A stretch of 64,000 nt of DNA, from assembly GCF_900156545.1 (NCBI RefSeq), contig NZ_FTNW01000005.1:124001-188000 (forward strand). Reading direction: 5' to 3'. The position numbers and the translations under genes were made by a program. Positions 29,997 through 39,486 of this stretch are shown here, in pieces. This DNA is from Aquipseudomonas alcaligenes (GTDB taxonomy: Bacteria; Pseudomonadota; Gammaproteobacteria; Pseudomonadales; Pseudomonadaceae). The notes under the pieces are model-generated. The model made no database searches and was not told where the DNA came from. It was given only the letters and a program-made list of their open reading frames with translations. The number at the start of each line of letters is the position of its first letter. Position 1 is the first letter of the stretch.

Positions 29997-32858
29997 TCAG
30001 GCGTTTTGCAGGGCGCTGTTGAGCGCGCCTTCGAGCTGGGCCTTATAGCGCAGATAGTGGATGGTCTGCGCCTGGCCGTCGCCGAGAATGCGCGACAGAT
30101 CAAGGTCAGTGATGTAGCAGGGATAGCGCTCGGCGCCACGACGCTGGTTGAGGATGTGCCGCGCCACCGCGGCGAATAGCTCGGCGCCGTACTCCAGTTC
30201 GGAGAATTCGCGGTGGTTGCAGTACAGGGTGACATGCACCCGGCCACTGTCGGCCGGCTCGATGATCGCCTGTACGTCATAGAAGGAGTGGGCGACCTGT
30301 GCCTGTGGCGGTGCGCGGCGCTCCAGGTGCCTGGCGCGCTGCGGTGGTGCCGGCAGCACTTCGTAATAGAGGATGTCCAGGGCGGCCGGCGGCAACGGGC
30401 TGTCCAGTGGCAGCAGGGCGTTGCGGCGGTACAGCACCGATTGCAGGAAGCGCTGCAGCGGCGTCAGCAGGCTCTGCTCGTCGCGATACGGCAGGCGCTG
30501 GCGCCACAGTGCGTTGTGCTCGTCGAGCACCGTCAGCTCGGCCTGGGCGCCATCAATGCGGTAGAACACCTGGATGCAGTCGGGGCGGCCCAGTGGCAGG
30601 ATCAGGGCCAGGTCCTCGCCTTCCAGGGCGTAGCGGTCGAGGTACAGCGGGCTGTAGGTGGGCTGTTCCTCGCCCAGGTGCTCAAGCAGGCTCGGCAGGT
30701 CATGCAGGGCGGCGTGGCTGACCTGGCCGGGCAACAGCTCCAGTACGTGGTAGTGCTGCTGGATCTGCAGCAGGTAGCGGCTGTTCTCGGCGCCGGCGAG
30801 GCTGGACAGGGTGTCGCGGAACAGTTCCTCGACCCGCTGGGCGATGGCCTGGGCACGGTTGCGGCAGAAGCAGCGCACCTCCAGGCGCGGCCGGCGGCCG
30901 TCGGCCGGCAGCGCGTTGAGGTAGTCGCGCAGGCAGTCGAGCAGGGCGTTGGGGCCTTCGTAGCGGCTGACCATCAGCTCGTTCCAGCTGTTCAGGCTGA
31001 CCTGGTCGAGGGTCAGCACCAGATTCTCGCGCACGCCGGAATAGCCCAGTGAGTCGGTTCGGCCAGTAGTCAGGTGGACATTGAGCTGGCTGTGGGCCTT
31101 GAGCGGGTCGACGCCGACGTTGACCAGTAGCAGCGTCTCGGCCGGTTCGGCGGCATGCAACAGGGCCTCCTCGCTGACCGGCGCCAGGGGCAGCGGTGCC
31201 ACCTGCTGCAGGCTGCCGAGCAGGCTGGACAGCTCGAACTCGGTCAGGTCGCTGCTGCCGGGGTGCAGCGACAGGCGGGTGCTGGCGTCGATCACGCCAT
31301 TGCGGTGGCACCAGGCGAGCAGTTCGATGAGCTGGCGTGTGCGCTTGAGCGGGGCGAAATCCGGCCATTCCTGGCCATTCAGGCTGCCCTGGTAGAGCGC
31401 CCACTGGGTTTCGCCCTCGGTTTCCTGGCTGGGGCTCTGCACCAGGGTCAGGGTGTCCTCGGCCAGGTCCGGGGCGATGCCGGGGTTGATGAACTCGATC
31501 TTGCCGGCCTTGCGTTCGAAGGCGGCATACAGGCGCCGACCGAGGACGCCGAGGTCGCGACTGTTGAGCGGGATGGCAGTCTGTTCGCTGCGGGCGAACT
31601 GCGACAGGAAGCGGTAGCTGTAGGTCAGTTCGTTGACCAGCGCACGCCGTTCGGCGCTGACCTGGCGCACCTTCCACTGGCTGCGGCTGTCGAGCATGGC
31701 CAGTTCGCGCTGGCTCCAGCGCCACTCGCCGGTCAGGCGCTCGAACAGCAGGCGCTGCCAGCTTTTGGCGCGCTGGCGTGGCGGCACGCTGAGGCGCTTG
31801 CCGATCTTCAGGTACAGGCAGCGGCGGATCAGCTCCAGGCGCTCCAACTCGCCGCGCGCGGTGAGGTATTCCTCCAGGCGGCGGTACACCACGATGTAGG
31901 GGTCGAGTTCGTCCAGCTCCAGGCGACCCTCGTATACGGCCTGCTTGAACCGCAGGCTCAGGCACTCCACATGCGGATGCTCGCTGGCGTAGACCTCGGT
32001 GAGCAGCAGCTTGAGTACCGACTTGTAGGGTGACTCGATGCCCTTGAACAGTTGCCACATGCCGGCACCGATGAACTCGCCCGGCGGGATGCGCGCCAGG
32101 TGACCGAGGTCCAGCACCTCCTCGGCGCGCACGAAGCGCTTGCTCAGCAGGGCATGGGTGTAGGCGCGGTAGTTGGCTTCCTCGTACACCGGCACCAGCC
32201 ACCACAGGGGTGTGCGGCCGCCAAGCCAGATGGCGGTGCGATAGAACTCGTCGAGCAGCAGGTAGTGCTGGGTGGTGCCGCAGTCGTCGGAAGTCAGTTG
32301 TGCTTCGCGGTCGCCCAGGGTGTAGCGCGCCGGGTCGATAAGGAAGCAGTGTGCCTCGGCGCCCTGAGTGGCAGCCCAGGCCTCCAGCAGATCGCATTTC
32401 TTGCGCAGTTCGGCCAGGGCGCGGGCGTCGAGTGCCGGGTCATGGCATACCCACAGGTCCATGTCGCTCTGCTCGGCCTGTGCCACGGTACCCAGGCTGC
32501 CCATCAGGAACAGGCCCTGGATCGGCGTTGGCGGCTTGCTGCCGGGCGTGCCCCGGCGTGCCTTGTAGGCGAACGAACGGGTCAGGCGCTGGGCCTCGGC
32601 AAGGAGTTCGTCGTCCGGCTCGAAGCCTGATAGTCCGGCGGGGGTGCTGGCCGAGACATAGCCCGGCAGCAGCGGGTGGTTGACGTGGAACAGCAGGGGC
32701 AACAGCTTGAGCACCAGTTGCTGGCGCGTCGACAGCGCCTGCATGGCACGCCCCAGGCGCCCATCGTTGACCTTGAGAAAGCGCGCGCGCAGCTGCCCCA
32801 GGACCTTGCGGTCGATGCCTTCATTGATATCCGGGCGGATTTCCAGGGTGCGCGTCAT
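29997..32858 (-). CDS. cyaA: Class I adenylate cyclase
   Basis: 953 aa, cytoplasmic, makes cAMP for Vfr/CRP-type regulation. The N-terminal catalytic half has LFLMGSLGTVAQAEQSDMD with the paired aspartates, LLDEFYRTAIWLGGRTPLWWLVP and the class I signature; the C-terminal half is the regulatory region. Start MTRTLEIRPDINEGIDRKVL at 32858. In P. aeruginosa CyaA is a minor producer beside CyaB. Intact. Confidence 0.95.
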   Translation of the reverse strand: MTRTLEIRPDINEGIDRKVLGQLRARFLKVNDGRLGRAMQALSTRQQLVLKLLPLLFHVNHPLLPGYVSASTPAGLSGFEPDDELLAEAQRLTRSFAYKARRGTPGSKPPTPIQGLFLMGSLGTVAQAEQSDMDLWVCHDPALDARALAELRKKCDLLEAWAATQGAEAHCFLIDPARYTLGDREAQLTSDDCGTTQHYLLLDEFYRTAIWLGGRTPLWWLVPVYEEANYRAYTHALLSKRFVRAEEVLDLGHLARIPPGEFIGAGMWQLFKGIESPYKSVLKLLLTEVYASEHPHVECLSLRFKQAVYEGRLELDELDPYIVVYRRLEEYLTARGELERLELIRRCLYLKIGKRLSVPPRQRAKSWQRLLFERLTGEWRWSQRELAMLDSRSQWKVRQVSAERRALVNELTYSYRFLSQFARSEQTAIPLNSRDLGVLGRRLYAAFERKAGKIEFINPGIAPDLAEDTLTLVQSPSQETEGETQWALYQGSLNGQEWPDFAPLKRTRQLIELLAWCHRNGVIDASTRLSLHPGSSDLTEFELSSLLGSLQQVAPLPLAPVSEEALLHAAEPAETLLLVNVGVDPLKAHSQLNVHLTTGRTDSLGYSGVRENLVLTLDQVSLNSWNELMVSRYEGPNALLDCLRDYLNALPADGRRPRLEVRCFCRNRAQAIAQRVEELFRDTLSSLAGAENSRYLLQIQQHYHVLELLPGQVSHAALHDLPSLLEHLGEEQPTYSPLYLDRYALEGEDLALILPLGRPDCIQVFYRIDGAQAELTVLDEHNALWRQRLPYRDEQSLLTPLQRFLQSVLYRRNALLPLDSPLPPAALDILYYEVLPAPPQRARHLERRAPPQAQVAHSFYDVQAIIEPADSGRVHVTLYCNHREFSELEYGAELFAAVARHILNQRRGAERYPCYITDLDLSRILGDGQAQTIHYLRYKAQLEGALNSALQNA

Positions 32859-32991
32859 GTACGGCTCGGAGCGGTGGTGGCAGCAAGACTACCAGTGCCG
32901 TGGGGCATCTGGCAGTCATCTCTGCCCAGTGTATCGGCGGCATCCGCTCGCCGCTGCAGGGGAAAATCCGGGGTCGCTCCACCCCGTTCGG

Positions 32992-33240
32992 TCAGGCGCG
33001 TGCGGGCTCGGTGCGCAGAATGGTCAGTAGTGCCTGGGCATGCTCGGCGGCATCCAGCCCCAGGCTGGTCAGGTAGCCGCCGTCGGCCTGGGTCACCAGC
33101 CCCTTCTGGTGCAGACGGGTGATGGCCAGCTGGGCGCGATTGGAGGCGTTGTTGTGCACTTTGAGGCCTTCCTGGTGGTTGTCCAGGTTGTACAGGGCGA
33201 GGATTTCCAGTTCGGCAATCAGTTCGGGGGTGTAGGCCAT
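32992..33240 (-). CDS. TIGR02647 family small protein
   Basis: 82 aa, opening MAYTPELIAELEILALYNLDNHQEGLKVH, which is characteristic of a small conserved gammaproteobacterial family with a winged-helix-like composition (AQLAITRLHQKGLVTQADGGYLTSLG). It is probably a DNA- or protein-binding HTH, function unknown. There is no close partner upstream; the SBP gene starts 52 bp away. Confidence 0.85.
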   Translation of the reverse strand: MAYTPELIAELEILALYNLDNHQEGLKVHNNASNRAQLAITRLHQKGLVTQADGGYLTSLGLDAAEHAQALLTILRTEPARA

Positions 33241-33292
33241 GGTCGTTGCGCTCTTGTTGTTGTGGGAGTTGCCTGAGTGTAGAAGCGTCGCT

Positions 33293-34057
33293 TCAGGGCG
33301 TCGCATCCTGCGTCTGCCAGCGCTCGGTGATCTGTTGGTAGAGGCCGTCGCGATGCAGCGTGCGCATGCCGCTGTCGAAGCGGTTGAGTAGCAGCTCGGC
33401 CTGCGGATGGTGGCGCGAGAACGAGACAAACAGCTGCGGGCGATGCAGCGTGGCGACTGGCACGAACCGATCGGCCAGTTCCGGGTTCTCGGCAAACAGA
33501 GCCGTGGCGATACCGCGGTAGGCGGCGGTGTAGGCTACCCGCTGGTGCGCCAGCATGCGGAATCCATTGAGGTCGCGGCGCACTTCCACGCGCTCCACGC
33601 CGGTCAGGCTGTCGAAGGGTGTGCCGTACTCGTAGCCGATGGTCACCGCCACCTTCTGCCCGGTGAGCTGCTGCAGGTTGGTGATCGGGTGGGCATCGTC
33701 GCGGCGGGCCCAGAGCAGGATGTCATCGCTGAACAACGGTTCCTGCGGCAGGCGGAATTCGCTGGCGATGTCGGCATCCGGCGAGGTGTTGAAACAGGCC
33801 GCCAGCTGGCCCGTTCGGGTCAGCTCCATGCAGCGCGAGTAGGGGTAGGGCACCAGTTCGACGCGGGTATTGCTGGCGGCGAAGGCGGCGCGCACCAGAT
33901 CGGCGGACATCCCCTGCACCTTGCCATCGCGCAGCGCGGTAAAGGGGTACCAGTCGTCCTCGGCGCCGATGCGATAGACCTCGTCGGCCGTGGCCGCCGG
34001 AGCGCACAGCAGGGGTAGGAGTATTGCGAGGCAGAGCCGGAGACAGCGCGCGGCCAT
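33293..34057 (-). CDS. Periplasmic substrate-binding-like protein (SBP family 3)
   Basis: 254 aa. A signal peptide ends near residue 24 (AATA before DEVYRIG). The SBP_bac_3 fold follows, with WYPFTALRDGKVQGMSADLVRAAF, the hinge GQKVAVTIGYEYGTPFD and a C-terminal YQQITERW. No ABC transporter permease lies nearby, so it may be an orphan sensor or binding protein. ATG 34057 is preferred over 34075 because of AAAGG before it. Confidence 0.8.
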   Translation of the reverse strand: MAARCLRLCLAILLPLLCAPAATADEVYRIGAEDDWYPFTALRDGKVQGMSADLVRAAFAASNTRVELVPYPYSRCMELTRTGQLAACFNTSPDADIASEFRLPQEPLFSDDILLWARRDDAHPITNLQQLTGQKVAVTIGYEYGTPFDSLTGVERVEVRRDLNGFRMLAHQRVAYTAAYRGIATALFAENPELADRFVPVATLHRPQLFVSFSRHHPQAELLLNRFDSGMRTLHRDGLYQQITERWQTQDATP

Positions 34058-34137
34058 GAAGTGACCTTTCCGCAACGGGGCTATTGCACCTTAGCAACAC
34101 CTGGTCGTGGCGGAAATAGACCTTGGTCAAGGTCGGC

Positions 34138-34413
34138 TCATTCTTCCCCGGGCAGCTCCGGCAGGGCGCGCAGGGCCTGCTCGTACCAGGCGCCGTCGAA
34201 GGGCCGGTCATCGCGCAGCATGGCATCGATCTCGTGGGCCAGGACCAGGGCCATCAGTTCGAGGATTTCCTCGCGTTCGTAGCCGACCAGGGTCAGCTTG
34301 TTGTACACGGCCTTGGCTGCCGGCGGGTTGTCTGCTTCCAGCTGGTTCTCGATGGCCTGGATCAGGGTTTCTTCGGCGAAGGCTTCATCGTCGTCGTGGT
34401 CATGTTCGCTCAT
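34138..34413 (-). CDS. Conserved hypothetical acidic protein
   Basis: 91 aa, starting MSEHDHDDDEAFAEETLIQAIENQLEADNPP. It is rich in acidic residues and helical (AAKAVYNKLTLVGYEREEILELMALVLAHEIDAMLRDD). No recognised motif. It is a small Pseudomonas-type conserved hypothetical; expression alone or with the upstream gene is unclear. Confidence 0.75.
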   Translation of the reverse strand: MSEHDHDDDEAFAEETLIQAIENQLEADNPPAAKAVYNKLTLVGYEREEILELMALVLAHEIDAMLRDDRPFDGAWYEQALRALPELPGEE

Positions 34414-34530
34414 GGCTTTTCCTCGGAGGCGGCGCTGTAGTCTGCCACAGCCATCATTCAGCCGGCTGATGGAGCTTTTCGCGCGCATCCGGCGGGCTAT
34501 AACTGGGTTTTCCCAGATCGGTAAGCCGCC

Positions 34531-35190
34531 ATGCTCAGACTCCACGGATTCGCCGTCAGCAACTACTACAACATGGTCCACCTGGCCTTGCTGGAAAAGG
34601 GCCTGGCGTTCGACACCGTCAGCGTCTACGGCAGCCAGGACGAGGCCTTCCTGGCCATCAGTCCGCGCGGCAAGGTGCCGGTGCTGCAGACCGAACAGGG
34701 CTACATCAGCGAGACCGGGGCCATCCTCGACTACCTGGAAGACCTCGGTCGGGGCCGCCCGCTGTTGCCGGCCGAGCCGTTCGCGCGGGCCCAGGTGCGC
34801 GCGCTGATGCGCGAGATCGAGCTGTATATCGAGCTGCCGGCGCGCAGCTGCTACGCCGAGGCGTTCTTCCGCATCCCGGTGGAGGCGGCGATCAAGGACA
34901 AGGCGCGCAGCGAACTGCAGGCCGGTATCGCCGCGCTCAAGCGCCACGGACGCTTCGCGCCCTATGTCGCCGGTGAGCAATTCAGCCTGGCCGACCTGTA
35001 CTTCCTCTACAGCATCGACCTGGCCGAGGCGGTGGCGCACAAGGTCCTCGGATTCGACCTGCTGGAGGGTTTCCCCGCCGCCCGCGAACTGTTCCAGCGC
35101 CTGCAGCAGAACCCGCATGTACAGCTGATCGCGGCACAGAAGGAGGCCGGCATGGCCGCCTTCATGGCGCATCTGCGCAGCGGGGCCTGA
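34531..35190 (+). CDS. Glutathione S-transferase family protein
   Basis: 219 aa. The N-terminal thioredoxin-like domain has KVPVLQTEQGYISETGAILDYLE (glutathione-binding cis-Pro and the SE motif); the C-terminal all-helical domain has the conserved EQFSLADLYFLYS (N-capping box). It likely conjugates glutathione to electrophiles or reduces peroxides; substrate unknown. It is divergent from the acidic small gene. Confidence 0.92.
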   Translation: MLRLHGFAVSNYYNMVHLALLEKGLAFDTVSVYGSQDEAFLAISPRGKVPVLQTEQGYISETGAILDYLEDLGRGRPLLPAEPFARAQVRALMREIELYIELPARSCYAEAFFRIPVEAAIKDKARSELQAGIAALKRHGRFAPYVAGEQFSLADLYFLYSIDLAEAVAHKVLGFDLLEGFPAARELFQRLQQNPHVQLIAAQKEAGMAAFMAHLRSGA

Positions 35191-35193
35191 GGC

Positions 35194-35946
35194 TCAGGGG
35201 CAGGGCTTGCCGGTGCCCTTGAGGTCGAGCTTGAAGAACTGCAGACGGAAGCCCGAGGTCTTGGCGCGGCTGCACAGCTTCGCGTTGTAGGCGCGGTAGT
35301 CGGCGATGAAGATCGGCTTGCCCTGGCGGCGCATGGGCACGTAGCCGCCGCATTCCTCGTACTGGTAGCAGCTCTCGTTGACCGCGAAGTCGAAGTACGC
35401 CGCCAGCTGCGGTAGTAGTTCGACGGCGTTCTTCAGGCCGACGCTGAGGTTGCGCTTGTGTGCTTCGCTGGCCAGCCAGCGGTTGAAGTCGATCTGCTGG
35501 GCGCGGGTCAGCTTGAGGCCGTTGTCGTTGCTGTAGCCGTCCACGTTGTCCGGGTCGACGCCGTCGCAACCCTTGCTGCGGGCCAGGTCCAGGCGCTTGG
35601 CCAGCAGCTTGCGCACATCGCTGCGGCGATAGTCCAGCCAGCGCTCGCCGGGCCACTCCGGCAGCGGCTTGCCGATGGCGGCCTTGGGATAGAGCTTGGC
35701 GTCGCTGCGCCAGTCTTCCCAGGTGCCGGCGCTGAAATAGCAGATGACGATGCGGCCCTGGCCCTTGAGGTTGGTGATGGTCTGCTTGGGTGTGTCGTAC
35801 AGGTCGATGTCGTAGACCTGCCGGTTGGGCGTCTGCAGGGGGCCGTTGAGTTGCAGGTGCCAGCTGGCATTGGCCGGGATGGCCAGGGGAGAGGCCTTGG
35901 CGAGCGTGGCCAGGAAAAGGGGCAGCAGTGCCAGGAGTGAGCGCAT
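35194..35946 (-). CDS. Endo alpha-1,4 polygalactosaminidase-like protein (GH114)
   Basis: 250 aa with a signal peptide (MRSLLALLPLFLATLAKA). Seen are IVICYFSAGTWEDWR near the start, a GH114 signature; CDGVDPDNVDGYS with the likely catalytic aspartates; and ELLPQLAAYFDFAVNESCYQYEEC. A (beta/alpha)8 barrel is expected. Homologous domains cut galactosamine-containing exopolysaccharides (for example in PelA). The substrate here is unknown, and the gene is monocistronic and convergent with the GST. Confidence 0.85.
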   Translation of the reverse strand: MRSLLALLPLFLATLAKASPLAIPANASWHLQLNGPLQTPNRQVYDIDLYDTPKQTITNLKGQGRIVICYFSAGTWEDWRSDAKLYPKAAIGKPLPEWPGERWLDYRRSDVRKLLAKRLDLARSKGCDGVDPDNVDGYSNDNGLKLTRAQQIDFNRWLASEAHKRNLSVGLKNAVELLPQLAAYFDFAVNESCYQYEECGGYVPMRRQGKPIFIADYRAYNAKLCSRAKTSGFRLQFFKLDLKGTGKPCP

Positions 35947-36029
35947 GGAGGCGGCCTTGGTGGGGCGGGACGTTTGGGCACGATAGATGAGCCGCTGGGA
36001 CGCCCCAAGCGCAGGGCGCCGGACGGTAC

Positions 36030-36509
36030 TCAGCTGGCGGCGAAGTCGAGCAGCGCCTGACCGGTCAGGCGGTAGGAAATCCAGTCGTCCTTGGGGCGTG
36101 CGCCGAAGGATTCGTAGAACTCCATGGCCGGTGTGTTCCAGTCCAGCACGGCCCACTCCATGCGCCCGCAGCCCTTGGCCACAGCCAGTTTCGCCAGGTG
36201 CTGCAGCAGCGCCTTGCCGGCACCGAGCTTGCGGTATTCCGGCGCGACGTAAAGGTCTTCCAGGTAGATGCCGTGCTTGCCGAGCCAAGTCGAGTAGCTG
36301 AAGAAGTACACGGCAAAGCCGATCGCTACGCCATCCTGCTCGCAGATCAGCGCATGGGTGGTCGAGCCCTCGCCAAACAGGCTGTCGCGAATGCCGGCGA
36401 CGTCGGTCTGCACCTCATGCTCGGCCTTCTCGTAGATGGCCAGGTCGGTGATGAAGCGCAGGATCAGTTCGGCATCATCGGCCGTGGCAGTGCGGATATG
36501 CAGGCTCAT
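36030..36509 (-). CDS. GNAT family N-acetyltransferase
   Basis: 159 aa. The GNAT core is present: IRTATADDAELILRFI, YLEDLYVAPEYRKLGAGKALLQHLAKLA (acetyl-CoA pyrophosphate loop R-x-x-G-x-G/A) and AVLDWNTPAMEFYESFGA. It resembles diamine/spermidine acetyltransferase relatives of bacterial type. It could act on a polyamine or a small amine; unproven. It is separated from the next small gene by 20 bp. Confidence 0.9.
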   Translation of the reverse strand: MSLHIRTATADDAELILRFITDLAIYEKAEHEVQTDVAGIRDSLFGEGSTTHALICEQDGVAIGFAVYFFSYSTWLGKHGIYLEDLYVAPEYRKLGAGKALLQHLAKLAVAKGCGRMEWAVLDWNTPAMEFYESFGARPKDDWISYRLTGQALLDFAAS

Positions 36510-36528
36510 GCGAATACTCTCGAAGTGT

Positions 36529-36771
36529 TTAGCCGTAGAGGAGAACCAGTGCAGCCAGTGGCAGGGCAACCAGGCAGAGGACGCCGAAGGAGGCGATCCA
36601 GTTGCCGCGTGGGCTGTCTGGATCGATCTGGCGCAGTGGCAGGCGCGGATAGCGGCCCAGCGTCAGCAGGCGCAACAGCAGCCAGCCGGCGCTGTAGAAG
36701 AAGTAGCCGAAGATCAGCCCCAGAATGGCCTCGCCGAGGAACAGCAGGCCACGTAGCAACAGTTCAAGCAT
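36529..36771 (-). CDS. Small hypothetical membrane protein
   Basis: 80 aa with two hydrophobic helices (LLFLGEAILGLIFGYFFYSAGWLLLRL and FGVLCLVALPLAALVLL) and a polar loop between. No family recognised. It lies 27 bp downstream of argH and 20 bp upstream of the GNAT gene, so an argH-membrane protein-GNAT transcript is possible. Confidence 0.65.
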   Translation of the reverse strand: MLELLLRGLLFLGEAILGLIFGYFFYSAGWLLLRLLTLGRYPRLPLRQIDPDSPRGNWIASFGVLCLVALPLAALVLLYG

Positions 36772-36798
36772 GGGAAGTCCTTTTCCCTTGGCGGGCGA

Positions 36799-38193
36799 TC
36801 AGCGCGTCGCCAGCAGTTCCCGGCCGCGCGCCACGGCGGCACGTACCTGGTTCGGCGCGGTGCCGCCGATATGGTCACGGGCGTTGACCGAGCCTTCCAG
36901 GGTCAGCACGGCGAACACGTCGTCGCCGATCTGCTCGCTGAACTGGCGCAGCTCGTCCAGGCTCATTTCGGCCAGATCCTTGCCGGTTTGCACGCCGTAC
37001 TTCACCGCGTGGCCGACGATCTCGTGGCAGTCGCGGAAGGGCAGGCCCTTGCGCACCAGGTAGTCGGCGAGGTCCGTGGCGGTGGAGAAGCCACGGCGCG
37101 CGGCTTCGCGCATGATGTCCTTCTTCGGCTTGATCGCCGGGACCATGTCGGCGAAGGCGCGCAGGCTGTCGCGCAGGGTGTCGGCGGCGTCGAACAGCGG
37201 TTCCTTGTCTTCCTGGTTGTCCTTGTTGTAGGCCAGCGGCTGGCCCTTCATCAGGGTCAGCAGGCCGGTCAGGGCGCCGAACACGCGGCCGCTCTTGCCG
37301 CGTACCAGTTCCGGCACGTCCGGGTTCTTCTTCTGCGGCATGATCGAGGAGCCGGTGCAGAAGCGGTCGGGCAGGTCGATGAACTGGAACTGCGCGCTGG
37401 TCCACAGCACCAGCTCTTCGGAGAAGCGCGACAGGTGCATCATCGCCAGGGAGGCGGCCGCGCAGAATTCGATGGCGAAGTCGCGGTCCGACACGCCGTC
37501 CAGCGAGTTGCCGCCAACGGCATCGAAACCCAGCAGTTCGGCGGTGATCTCGCGGGCAATCGGGTAGGTGGTGCCGGCCAGCGCGGCCGAGCCCAGCGGC
37601 ATGCGGTTGACGCGCTTGCGGCAGTCGACCAGGCGCTCGTAGTCGCGCGACAGCATCTCGAACCAGGCCAGCAGGTGATGCCCGAAGGTCACCGGCTGGG
37701 CGGTCTGCAGGTGGGTGAAGCCGGGCATGATGGTGTCCGCTTCGGCTTCGGCCAGGCCCAGCAGGCCCTGCTGCAGGCGGGTGATTTCGGCGAGGATGAT
37801 GTCGATTTCGTCGCGCAGCCACAGGCGGATGTCGGTGGCCACCTGATCGTTGCGGCTACGTCCGGTGTGCAGCTTCTTGCCGGTGATGCCGATGCGGTCG
37901 GTCAGACGTGCTTCGATATTCATGTGCACGTCTTCCAGGTCGACGCGCCAGTCGAACTGGCCGGCTTCGATCTCGGCCTGGATCTGTTTCAGGCCCGCCT
38001 CGATGGCGTCGCGCTCGTCCGCGGTCAGCACGCCGACCTTGGCCAGCATGGTCGCGTGGGCGATCGAGCCCATGATGTCGTGGCGATACAGGCGCTTGTC
38101 GAAGTCGACCGAGGCGGTGAAGCGGGCGACGAAGGCGTCGACGGGCTCGCTGAAGCGGCCGCCCCAGGACTGGTTGGTTTTTTCGCTGCTCAT
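36799..38193 (-). CDS. argH: Argininosuccinate lyase
   Basis: 464 aa, last step of arginine biosynthesis, releasing fumarate. Signatures are [41 protein letters not shown] and the fumarase/lyase signature [11 protein letters not shown]. Homotetrameric cytosolic enzyme of the usual length. Divergent from algZ with a 210-bp gap. Confidence 0.97.
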   Translation of the reverse strand: MSSEKTNQSWGGRFSEPVDAFVARFTASVDFDKRLYRHDIMGSIAHATMLAKVGVLTADERDAIEAGLKQIQAEIEAGQFDWRVDLEDVHMNIEARLTDRIGITGKKLHTGRSRNDQVATDIRLWLRDEIDIILAEITRLQQGLLGLAEAEADTIMPGFTHLQTAQPVTFGHHLLAWFEMLSRDYERLVDCRKRVNRMPLGSAALAGTTYPIAREITAELLGFDAVGGNSLDGVSDRDFAIEFCAAASLAMMHLSRFSEELVLWTSAQFQFIDLPDRFCTGSSIMPQKKNPDVPELVRGKSGRVFGALTGLLTLMKGQPLAYNKDNQEDKEPLFDAADTLRDSLRAFADMVPAIKPKKDIMREAARRGFSTATDLADYLVRKGLPFRDCHEIVGHAVKYGVQTGKDLAEMSLDELRQFSEQIGDDVFAVLTLEGSVNARDHIGGTAPNQVRAAVARGRELLATR

Positions 38194-38403
38194 GGCTGGA
38201 CTCGTGGCAGGGCAGACGCGGCGGGCGCCTGCGAAACGGACAAAGTGTGCCGATAATAACAGCCTTGCCGGGAAAACCGAGGCTGCGCCGATCTGTTGCC
38301 GCCGTCACAGTTTGCGTGGTTCGGCGGCATTTGGGTCACCGTTTTGGCCCGGCCGAGCCGCTCTGGCTTGCCGCCCGGTGGCGCACACAAGGAAACTGCA
38401 GGG

Positions 38404-39486
38404 ATGAAAATCCAATGGTTCAACAAGGGGCGCACCCTCGCCCCGGACGACGATTTCTTCCTGCCGGAGCTGTGCGAGCCCGAGGCGCTGCTTGGCCTGG
38501 TGCTGCTGGCCGAGCTGCTGGTGCTGGTGCTGGTGCTGGCCGAGCCCATGCTGCCCGCGTTCAACTGGGAGCGCCTGGCGCTGACCTCGCTGTTCGTGCA
38601 GTGGATCGTGCTGCTCTCGGCGGCGCTGCTGTGCCGCCTGCGGCCGCTGCTGGCGCGCCTGCGGGCGGCCCTGGCCGGGGCGTTGTGCTGCACCCTGGTG
38701 GTGGCGCTGACGCTGGCCTGCACCACGGTGGCCGACTACTTCAACCTGGGCGGCGTGTTGCCGCGTGAGGGCGAGGTCAACCTGTACCTGCGCCATGCGC
38801 TGATCAGCCTGATCATGTCCGGTCTGATGCTGCGCTACTTCTACCTGCAGAGTCAGTGGCGCAAGCAGCAGCAGGCCGAGCTGAAGGCGCGCATCGAATC
38901 GCTGCAGGCGCGTATCCGTCCGCACTTCCTGTTCAACAGCCTGAACAGCATTGCCAGCCTGGTGGTCGTCGACCCGGTCAAGGCCGAGCAGGCGGTGCTC
39001 GATCTGTCCGATCTGTTCCGCGCCAGCCTGGCCAAGCCCGGCACCCTGGTGTCCTGGGCCGAGGAACTGGAGTTGGGCAAACGATATCTGTCGATCGAGC
39101 ACTATCGGCTCGGCGACCGGCTACAGTTGGATTGGCAGGTGGAAAATGTGCCGGCGGATCTGCCGATCCCCCAGCTGACCTTGCAGCCGCTGCTGGAGAA
39201 TGCCCTGATCTACGGCATCCAGCCGCGCATCGAGGGCGGACTGGTACGGATCGAAGCGGACTACCGCGATGGGGTGTTCCAGCTCTGCGTGAGCAACCCC
39301 TTCCAGGAAGTCGCCGATCAGCAGCCGTCGCGCGGAACCCACCAGGCCCTGGTGAATATCGATGCGCGCCTGGCGGCACTTTTCGGCCCCGGCGCGAGTC
39401 TCAGCGTGGATCGCCGTGACGGGCGCCACTTCACCTGTCTACGCTATCCTTGTTCGAGACTCATGCAGGAAGCCCGAGCAATATGA
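38404..39486 (+). CDS. algZ: Sensor histidine kinase AlgZ (FimS)
   Basis: 360 aa inner-membrane kinase of the LytS type. The N-terminal half has several hydrophobic segments; the cytoplasmic His_kinase domain begins with LQARIRPHFLFNSLNSIASLV (phospho-acceptor His in RPHFLFN) and ends with an atypical ATPase region. It works with AlgR in control of alginate, twitching motility and virulence in P. aeruginosa. ATG 38404 follows GGGATG. It overlaps algR by 4 nt (ATGA), hence coupled expression. Confidence 0.94.
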   Translation: MKIQWFNKGRTLAPDDDFFLPELCEPEALLGLVLLAELLVLVLVLAEPMLPAFNWERLALTSLFVQWIVLLSAALLCRLRPLLARLRAALAGALCCTLVVALTLACTTVADYFNLGGVLPREGEVNLYLRHALISLIMSGLMLRYFYLQSQWRKQQQAELKARIESLQARIRPHFLFNSLNSIASLVVVDPVKAEQAVLDLSDLFRASLAKPGTLVSWAEELELGKRYLSIEHYRLGDRLQLDWQVENVPADLPIPQLTLQPLLENALIYGIQPRIEGGLVRIEADYRDGVFQLCVSNPFQEVADQQPSRGTHQALVNIDARLAALFGPGASLSVDRRDGRHFTCLRYPCSRLMQEARAI

